A stretch of 39,785 nt of DNA, taken from assembly GCA_011390575.1 (NCBI GenBank), contig JAABSE010000032.1, positions 1 to 39,785 of the forward strand, written 5' to 3'. This document shows positions 34,875 through 39,785 of this stretch, one piece after another. The first letter of the stretch is position 1. Every line of letters begins with the position of its first letter. A program made the translations under genes and the position numbers. Under the pieces are notes generated by a model. It was not told where the DNA came from and ran no database searches. It saw only the letters and a program-made list of their open reading frames with translations. This DNA comes from Sphingobacteriia bacterium (GTDB lineage Bacteria; Bacteroidota; Bacteroidia; Bacteroidales; UBA7960).

Positions 34875-34882
34875 CAAAATTA
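34875..34882 (-). promoter_or_regulatory. Candidate -7 element of the E2 gene
   Basis: TAATTTTG on the minus strand matches TAnnTTTG, about 55 bases upstream of the E2 ATG. No convincing -33 box. Confidence 0.4.
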
Positions 34883-34998
34883 CAAAATAATTCTCATTAC
34901 AGATGCCATGCCTGATTATGCATGTGCAAGGTAAAACTGTTTGCGCCTGTTGTTGCATAACAGAACAGAAAGCAGCTGTTAAACGGTGATTTAATTTG

Positions 34999-35017
34999 TA
35001 TGATAATGGATATCATA
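34999..35017. repeat. Short inverted repeat in the gap after the GT2 gene
   Basis: TATGATA (34999-35005) and TATCATA (35011-35017) form a perfect 7-bp stem with a 5-base loop, extendable by wobble pairs. It is AT-rich with no T run. It could be an operator or a weak 3' end structure. The remaining ~260 bases between E2 and the GT2 gene show no gene. Confidence 0.3.
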
Positions 35018-35083
35018 TAAAATGTACCTTTCTAACGCTGTTCGCCATTAAAAGTTTAAAGTATACGGATTGAAGTGAAAAAA

Positions 35084-37045
35084 TTATCGGTTTCGGCCCA
35101 GCTTCCTGTAGGCTTTCCGGATAATCCGAAAGTCATTCTCCAACCTGAAGTCTTTGGCATATAAGGTGTTGAGGTTTAACAGGGTGGCAGGATCCAGGTT
35201 TTTTTCTGCAAACATATCGGCCGGGTTCAAAACAGATTTTTTCAGGGTAGGAAGTCGGGTATTGTCTGCATTGGGGTTGTAACCTACCCATGTTTTTTGG
35301 TTAAAGGTTACATAGACGATATTCTTGATCAGGCCCAGCGGATTTCTTACAAACCAGATGTTGAGGGGCAGAGTCAGAGTCAACACTCCTGATGTGAGCA
35401 AATCAAAAAGTCTTTTGTTTCTTTTGTTGGCGGTTTGGTTGATGGTATTGATATCAACGGTAAAGAAATCGCCGAACGTATCGATGGAATTGCTGCCAAT
35501 AATAAAAAGGCTTTGAGGCGGTGCAATTTTAAAATTCACAGGTTTATCCTTTAGTCCGGACATGTGCGATATGATGGACTGGGAAGATATTTCGCTGGCG
35601 CAGAATATCAGTTCATTGATATTGTACACTTCAATGATTTCATTGAGTTGGGCCAGTCTGCCCAGGTAGCCGGCTTTTTCACTGTAATTTTCTTCGGTGC
35701 TAACCAGTCCGATAAATGCATTGTTTCCGCTTTGCCTGAGCATCATGGCTACTCTTGAGGGTTCGCTGCCCTTGCCAATTATTACGATGCGTTTATTGAC
35801 CTGTCCGCCGATATTGAGATTTTTGTATTTTGCCAGGTGCCAGGCAATGCGGGTTATGAGCATACTGGATACTGCCCATAAGCTTCCCAGCAAAATCAGC
35901 GCCCTTGAAAATCGCATGGAGATGGGCAGCAGCGCGTATATAACAAGGATGGCTACTGTGCCTAACGCAATGCCCCGTACAATCCGAAAAAGCTTGATCG
36001 GTTTGTCATATCCTCCGCTTATGTAAACCGAAAACAACCAGAGCAAAATGTAAGACGGCACAAAATAGGTGAGAAATTCAGGTGGATAATAATTATGTTC
36101 AAAATCCATTACGTGTGTTTCCCAGTATTCTGTGATGTGAATAAAGCCGAGTAAAATGATCAATGCATCCAGCAAAGGAGTAATGATGCGACGAAAGAAC
36201 CGGTTGAGAATAGCCAGAAATGCCCTGAAATAAATGGCGATGTTGATGAGGAATGAGAACAGGCTTGCGTTTTTCTTTGAAAAGTGCTTCCTGGCAAAAA
36301 TTACCATGGCATTGTAAAACACAAACACATAATTGATGCTGCTCTTTTTGGTGCTTTCTCCCTTGTAATGAATAATACGGGTTTGCGGGAAGTAATAGTT
36401 CTTATACCCGGCCTGAACAATGCGGTAGGAGAGGTCAATATCTTCACCGTACATAAAAAATGTTTCGTCCAGGTAGCCGGTTTTTTCCAGAACCGATTTG
36501 CGCATCAGCATAAATGCTCCTGACAGTACATCCACCGAATGAATTTTATCGTTGTCAAGAAACCCCAGATGGTATTTGCCAAATATTCTGGATTTGGGAA
36601 ACAGCGCCGATAAACCAAATATTTTGTAGAAAGCCACAGATGGGGTGGGAAGTCCTCGTTTGGATTCAGGAAGGAAATCTCCTTTGCCATCAATCATTTT
36701 CACACCAAGGCCTCCTGCATCGGGCGTCTTATCCATAAAGGCCACCACTTTTTCAAAGGTATCATCCTCTACCACGGTATCGGGATTGAGCAACAACACA
36801 TATTCCCCTTTGGATAGTTTGATAGCCTGGTTGTTGGCCCTGCTGAAACCGGTATTTTCCTTATTGGCAATTACCTTTGCTTCAGGAAATTTCTCCCTGA
36901 CCATTTGTACAGAGCCATCCACTGAATTGTTGTCCACCACAAAAACTTCCATGTCCAGATTCTTCCCTGAAATAAAAGCGGATTTCAGGCATTGCTCCAG
37001 GAAATATTTTACATTGTAGTTGACAATAATTACGGACAGCTTCAT
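35084..37045 (-). CDS. GT2 glycosyltransferase fused to a degenerate phosphoglycosyltransferase-like region
   Basis: A 653-residue membrane protein. Residues 1-235 are a GT-A family 2 transferase of the rhamnosyltransferase-like type (SVIIVNYNVKYFLEQCL, VDNNS at 38-42, LLLNPDT with the metal-binding Asp at 89, GEDIDLSYR from 200). About 265-405 contains several membrane helices. About 415-540 is a Rossmann-like domain (KRIVIIGKGSEPSRVAMML) like the N-terminal CoA-binding-type domain of WbaP/WcaJ sugar transferases. About 541-650 opens like a phosphoglycosyltransferase (NKRLFDLLTSGVLTLTLPL) and ends like one (LYAKDFRLENDFRII), but the catalytic middle, including the Asp-Glu dyad, is missing. 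Probably envelope polysaccharide synthesis. It is 10 bases after recR. Confidence 0.85.
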   Translation of the reverse strand: MKLSVIIVNYNVKYFLEQCLKSAFISGKNLDMEVFVVDNNSVDGSVQMVREKFPEAKVIANKENTGFSRANNQAIKLSKGEYVLLLNPDTVVEDDTFEKVVAFMDKTPDAGGLGVKMIDGKGDFLPESKRGLPTPSVAFYKIFGLSALFPKSRIFGKYHLGFLDNDKIHSVDVLSGAFMLMRKSVLEKTGYLDETFFMYGEDIDLSYRIVQAGYKNYYFPQTRIIHYKGESTKKSSINYVFVFYNAMVIFARKHFSKKNASLFSFLINIAIYFRAFLAILNRFFRRIITPLLDALIILLGFIHITEYWETHVMDFEHNYYPPEFLTYFVPSYILLWLFSVYISGGYDKPIKLFRIVRGIALGTVAILVIYALLPISMRFSRALILLGSLWAVSSMLITRIAWHLAKYKNLNIGGQVNKRIVIIGKGSEPSRVAMMLRQSGNNAFIGLVSTEENYSEKAGYLGRLAQLNEIIEVYNINELIFCASEISSQSIISHMSGLKDKPVNFKIAPPQSLFIIGSNSIDTFGDFFTVDINTINQTANKRNKRLFDLLTSGVLTLTLPLNIWFVRNPLGLIKNIVYVTFNQKTWVGYNPNADNTRLPTLKKSVLNPADMFAEKNLDPATLLNLNTLYAKDFRLENDFRIIRKAYRKLGRNR

Positions 37046-37055
37046 TGCAACGGAT

Positions 37056-37685
37056 TTATTTTTTGGTGGAAGAAGTGCTTACCTGGTAAGGAGTTCTGTT
37101 GATGATTGAGCGGCCAAGGGTGATTTCATCGGCATATTCCAGTTCGTCGCCAATTGCAATTCCCCTGGCGATGGTCGAAAGCTTTACCTTGTGGTCCTGC
37201 AGTTTGCGGTAAATATAAAAGTTGGTTGTATCGCCTTCCATGGTAGTGCTGAGAGCGAGAATGATTTCCTCAATATTATCGGTCGTTACCCTCTGAATAA
37301 GTGCATCAAGGTGCAGATCATCGGGTCCGATTCCATTCATGGGAGAGATTACGCCCCCCAGAACATGATATACCCCTCTGTACTGTCCTGTGTTTTCAAT
37401 GGCAATAATATCGCGTAAATCCTCTACAACACAAACTGTAGTTTTATCTCTGTTTGCTGAACTGCATATATGGCAAACCTCGCTGTCGCTGATATTATGA
37501 CATTTGCTGCAATACAAAATGTTGTTGCGCAAATCGGTCATTGCCCCGGCGAAGGTCTCTACATCCTGTTCCTGTTGTTTTAATAAATGCAATACCAGCC
37601 GAAGGGCCGTTTTCTTTCCTATGCCCGGAAGTTTTGAAAATTCATCAACGGCAGATTGCAGAAGTTTTGAAGAAAAATTTTCCAA
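37056..37685 (-). CDS. recR: Recombination protein RecR
   Basis: RecFOR pathway protein that helps load RecA at single-strand gaps. The layout is typical: an N-terminal helix-hairpin-helix ([17 protein letters not shown]), a C4 zinc finger (CSKC ... CHIC, from about residue 59), a Toprim domain ([28 protein letters not shown]) and a C-terminal Walker-B-like region. Length 209 residues, normal. It has its own excellent promoter (37714-37742) and is followed at 10 bases by the GT2 fusion gene. Confidence 0.97.
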   Translation of the reverse strand: MENFSSKLLQSAVDEFSKLPGIGKKTALRLVLHLLKQQEQDVETFAGAMTDLRNNILYCSKCHNISDSEVCHICSSANRDKTTVCVVEDLRDIIAIENTGQYRGVYHVLGGVISPMNGIGPDDLHLDALIQRVTTDNIEEIILALSTTMEGDTTNFYIYRKLQDHKVKLSTIARGIAIGDELEYADEITLGRSIINRTPYQVSTSSTKK

Positions 37686-37713
37686 TGGTAAATGGGTTAT
37701 TGTTTTTGCGGGT

Positions 37714-37742
37714 CAAAGATAATAAATAATGCAGCATACAAA
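37714..37742 (-). promoter_or_regulatory. Bacteroidota-type promoter of recR
   Basis: Minus strand: TTTG (37742-37739), 17 bases, TATCTTTG (37721-37714). Matches both consensus boxes. Predicted leader about 24 bases. Confidence 0.75.
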
Positions 37743-37791
37743 GGGAGTGAATCAAATTAAGAGAACCATATGCAATGATAATGTAAGACAG

Positions 37792-37840
37792 AAGTGGGTT
37801 TTTCATTGTCAATACCTGAACAAAGTGGGTTTTCCATTGT
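37792..37840. repeat. Two-copy direct repeat upstream of hppA
   Basis: AAGTGGGTTTTTCATTGT (37792-37809) and AAGTGGGTTTTCCATTGT (37823-37840) agree at 17 of 18 bases. Their starts are 31 bases apart, close to three helical turns, so a protein could bind both on one face. It lies about 180 bases upstream of hppA and 110 upstream of recR. A regulatory role is inferred. Confidence 0.55.
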
Positions 37841-38016
37841 TGCTAAACTTTTAAAATACAAATAAAATATAAATGGATGCTGTTATGTTTTTTTTGCCAT
37901 TAGCGTACTTTTTTTTGAGGTTTGTAGGAGAATATTCTTAATTTTAAATATTAAAACCAAAATTTTAGTTCAACATTTAACTTAATTAACCCTTTAAAAT
38001 CCAAAAACACTATGTT

Positions 38017-39785
38017 ATGGAAAACTACTTAATTTACTTTCTTCCTGTAGCTGGCGTAATTGCCCTGATTTTTACATTGATTAAAACAGCCTGGATTAAC
38101 AAGCAGCCTGATGGCAATGAAAAAATGAGAAAAATTGCGGCTTACATTTCTGATGGTGCCATGGCCTTTATCACGGCAGAGTATAAAATTCTCACCATTT
38201 TTGTTATTTCGGTGGCCGTCTTGCTTGCCTTTACCACCGGTACCGAAACTTCCCATCCCCTGGTTGCACTGTCTTTTGTCGCCGGGGCTTTTTGTTCGGG
38301 GCTGGCTGGTTTTATTGGTTTGCGTATTGCTACCAAAGCCAATGTACGAACCACTGATGCTGCACGCTCCAGCCTGAATAATGCACTCAAGGTTGCATTT
38401 ACCGGAGGAAGTGTGATGGGACTCAGTGTGGTAGGGCTTGGAATTCTTGGACTGAGCATACTTTTTATTGTATATGCTCATGTTTTTGGTGTAGAAACTT
38501 TTGATAGTCTGAGCAAAGTGCTTTCCATTGTTACAGGTTTTTCTTTTGGTGCATCATCCATAGCTCTGTTTAGCAGGGTAGGAGGAGGTATTTTTACCAA
38601 AGCTGCTGATGTGGGTGCTGACCTGGTGGGTAAGGTGGAGGCCGGGATTCCGGAAGACCACCCCCTGAATCCTGCTACCGTTGCCGACAATGTGGGCGAC
38701 AACGTAGGAGATGTGGCGGGTATGGGTGCCGACCTTTTCGAATCGTATGTAGGTTCCATAATTGCTGCCATGGTGTTGGGAGCAGCCTTTGTTTTTACCG
38801 CTGACATGGATAGCTTCTCGGGCTTATCTCCTGTTTTGTTGCCGCTGTTTCTGGCAGGTGCAGGAATCTTTGCTTCCATCATCGGAACATTTTTTGTCAG
38901 GGTGAAGGAAGGGGGAAACCCGCAAACTGCTCTAAACATAGGAGAACTGGTTTCTTCTGGTATCATGATTTTATTCTCCTACCTGATCATCATGAATATG
39001 CTGCCCGAACAATGGATGTTTCAGGACTTGTTGTATGAAACAGAAAGAACCATAACTTCTTTTAATATATTTCTTGCTTCCATTATTGGTCTGATTGCCG
39101 GGTTAATCATTGGTTATTCCACTGAATATTTTACCGGACTCAACTACCTTCCGGTAAGAATCATTGCCCATCAGTCAACATCGGGCAGTGCAACCAACAT
39201 CATTTCCGGACTGGGGATTGGTATGTTGTCGACTATCATTCCCATTTTAACCATTGCAGTATCTATTGTACTTGTATTTCACCTGAGTGGCTTGTATGGT
39301 ATTGCTATTGCCGCGGTGGGAATGCTTGCCAACCTTGGGATTCAGCTTTCTGTAGATGCTTATGGTCCTATTTCTGATAATGCCGGTGGTATTGCTGAGA
39401 TGTCGGAGCTCCCGGCGGATGTGCGTGAAAAAACGGATAAACTCGATGCTGTGGGCAATACTACTGCCGCTATCGGAAAAGGATTTGCCATTGGTTCTGC
39501 GGCCCTTACAGCTCTGGCGCTCTTCGGCGCTTACATGACAGCAGCAGAAATCAAAACCATTGATGTTTCCAAGTCTACGGTAATGGCTGCGGTTTTCCTG
39601 GGCGCATTGATGCCGTATGTATTTTCTGCTCTTACCATAAAGGCTGTGAGTGATGCTGCCCAGTCTATGATTGAAGAAGTGCGCCGTCAGTTCAACACCA
39701 TCGAACCACTGAAGAAAGCCCTGGCAGTGATGAAGAAAAACAGTGAACAGGGCACGCACCAGAGTATGTGGAGCGACAAGGATCA
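38017..39785 (+). CDS. hppA: K+-dependent membrane pyrophosphatase, Na+-type (3' partial)
   Basis: Ion-pumping membrane pyrophosphatase: PPi hydrolysis drives cation export. About 589 residues are visible and the frame runs off the window; the family is usually 650-750 or more. The active-site motif [11 protein letters not shown] is at 198-208, with DNVGDNVGD from 224. A484 and G487 in [10 protein letters not shown] are the residues of K+-dependent enzymes; K+-independent ones have Lys and Thr. E242 in DLFESYVGS is at the Glu position of Na+-pumping enzymes such as the Thermotoga one, not the H+-pump position four residues on. Pure Na+ or mixed Na+/H+ pumping cannot be separated. The ATG at 38017 is used; the ATG at 38012 is in another frame and stops at once. 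Confidence 0.95.
   Translation, partial: MENYLIYFLPVAGVIALIFTLIKTAWINKQPDGNEKMRKIAAYISDGAMAFITAEYKILTIFVISVAVLLAFTTGTETSHPLVALSFVAGAFCSGLAGFIGLRIATKANVRTTDAARSSLNNALKVAFTGGSVMGLSVVGLGILGLSILFIVYAHVFGVETFDSLSKVLSIVTGFSFGASSIALFSRVGGGIFTKAADVGADLVGKVEAGIPEDHPLNPATVADNVGDNVGDVAGMGADLFESYVGSIIAAMVLGAAFVFTADMDSFSGLSPVLLPLFLAGAGIFASIIGTFFVRVKEGGNPQTALNIGELVSSGIMILFSYLIIMNMLPEQWMFQDLLYETERTITSFNIFLASIIGLIAGLIIGYSTEYFTGLNYLPVRIIAHQSTSGSATNIISGLGIGMLSTIIPILTIAVSIVLVFHLSGLYGIAIAAVGMLANLGIQLSVDAYGPISDNAGGIAEMSELPADVREKTDKLDAVGNTTAAIGKGFAIGSAALTALALFGAYMTAAEIKTIDVSKSTVMAAVFLGALMPYVFSALTIKAVSDAAQSMIEEVRRQFNTIEPLKKALAVMKKNSEQGTHQSMWSDKD

Larger units (their letters stand above)
37686..38016. other. Divergent intergenic region recR / hppA
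   Basis: 331 AT-rich bases without a plausible gene. It contains the recR promoter (37714-37742), an 18-base direct repeat (37792-37840) and a T-rich stretch (37888-37917) before hppA. I could not place a clean hppA promoter. Confidence 0.6.

Noticed and set aside
34820-35083. Possible structured RNA in the gap between E2 and GT2 genes
   Set aside because: Several small inverted repeats exist but no cloverleaf, riboswitch-like core or T run could be recognised.
1-39785. CRISPR arrays, tRNA or rRNA genes, prophage or insertion sequences
   Set aside because: No regularly spaced repeats, no tRNA-like arms with a GTTCRA-type loop, no transposase or phage proteins were found on either strand.

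Overview
This window is a typical housekeeping stretch from a member of the Bacteroidota, most likely an anaerobic or facultative Bacteroidales/Marinilabiliales-type marine or sediment bacterium. Four things support this: the F1 ATP synthase genes end at the gamma subunit, with no beta/epsilon genes following; promoter-like elements match the phylum's TTTG / TAnnTTTG consensus (best at rpsO, recR and the M3 peptidase gene); start codons lack Shine-Dalgarno sequences; and many lipoproteins have a Cys followed by acidic residues. [FeFe]-hydrogenase maturases, an aspartase, a ferritin and a K+-dependent Na+-type membrane pyrophosphatase point to a low-oxygen, sodium-using energy metabolism. No rRNA, tRNA, CRISPR array, prophage or insertion sequence was seen.

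Layout. 1-3055: end of the atp operon (atpH partial, atpA, atpG). 3180-5000: ferritin, a diacylglycerol-kinase-family lipid kinase and a SUI1-type factor, all on +. 5030-8885 (-): aspA-hydF-hydE, a maturation cluster for [FeFe] hydrogenase lacking hydG. 9018-13162 (+): a tRNA-dihydrouridine synthase, a small secreted protein, urocanate hydratase and a small lipoprotein. 13215-17065 (-): rpsO, pnp, rpe and a DUF4296-like lipoprotein, with strong terminators between them. 17498-19600 (+): an M3-family peptidyl-dipeptidase lipoprotein. 19795-22794 (-): a secreted NagZ-like GH3 fused to a beta-lactamase-fold serine hydrolase. 23075-24322 (+): a leucine-rich-repeat protein. 24343-34819 (-): rlmI-type methyltransferase with a MATE transporter, a sensory cluster (membrane GAF/PAS protein, PAS histidine kinase, 3-methyladenine DNA glycosylase), an FAH-family enzyme with a DEDDh exonuclease, and a 2-oxoacid dehydrogenase E2. 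35084-37685 (-): recR followed by a large GT2 fusion protein. 38017-end (+): hppA, cut by the window edge.

How the genes fit together. The energy-coupling theme runs through ATP synthase, the hydrogenase maturases (aspartase could supply ammonium) and the sodium-type pyrophosphatase. Cell-envelope work is represented by the NagZ-hydrolase fusion, the GT2 fusion and the lipid kinase. RNA and DNA upkeep is represented by pnp/rpsO, dus, rlmI, recR, mpg and the exonuclease.

I found no clearly new defence or mobile system. The best leads are: the GT2 protein with a collapsed phosphoglycosyltransferase tail; the NagZ-AmiE-like fusion; the aspA-hydF-hydE set without hydG; an output-less GAF/PAS membrane sensor next to a histidine kinase whose H+4 residue is Gly; a 17/18 direct repeat with a 31-bp period upstream of hppA; and a MATE gene that follows rlmI in the same frame with only non-ATG starts available.
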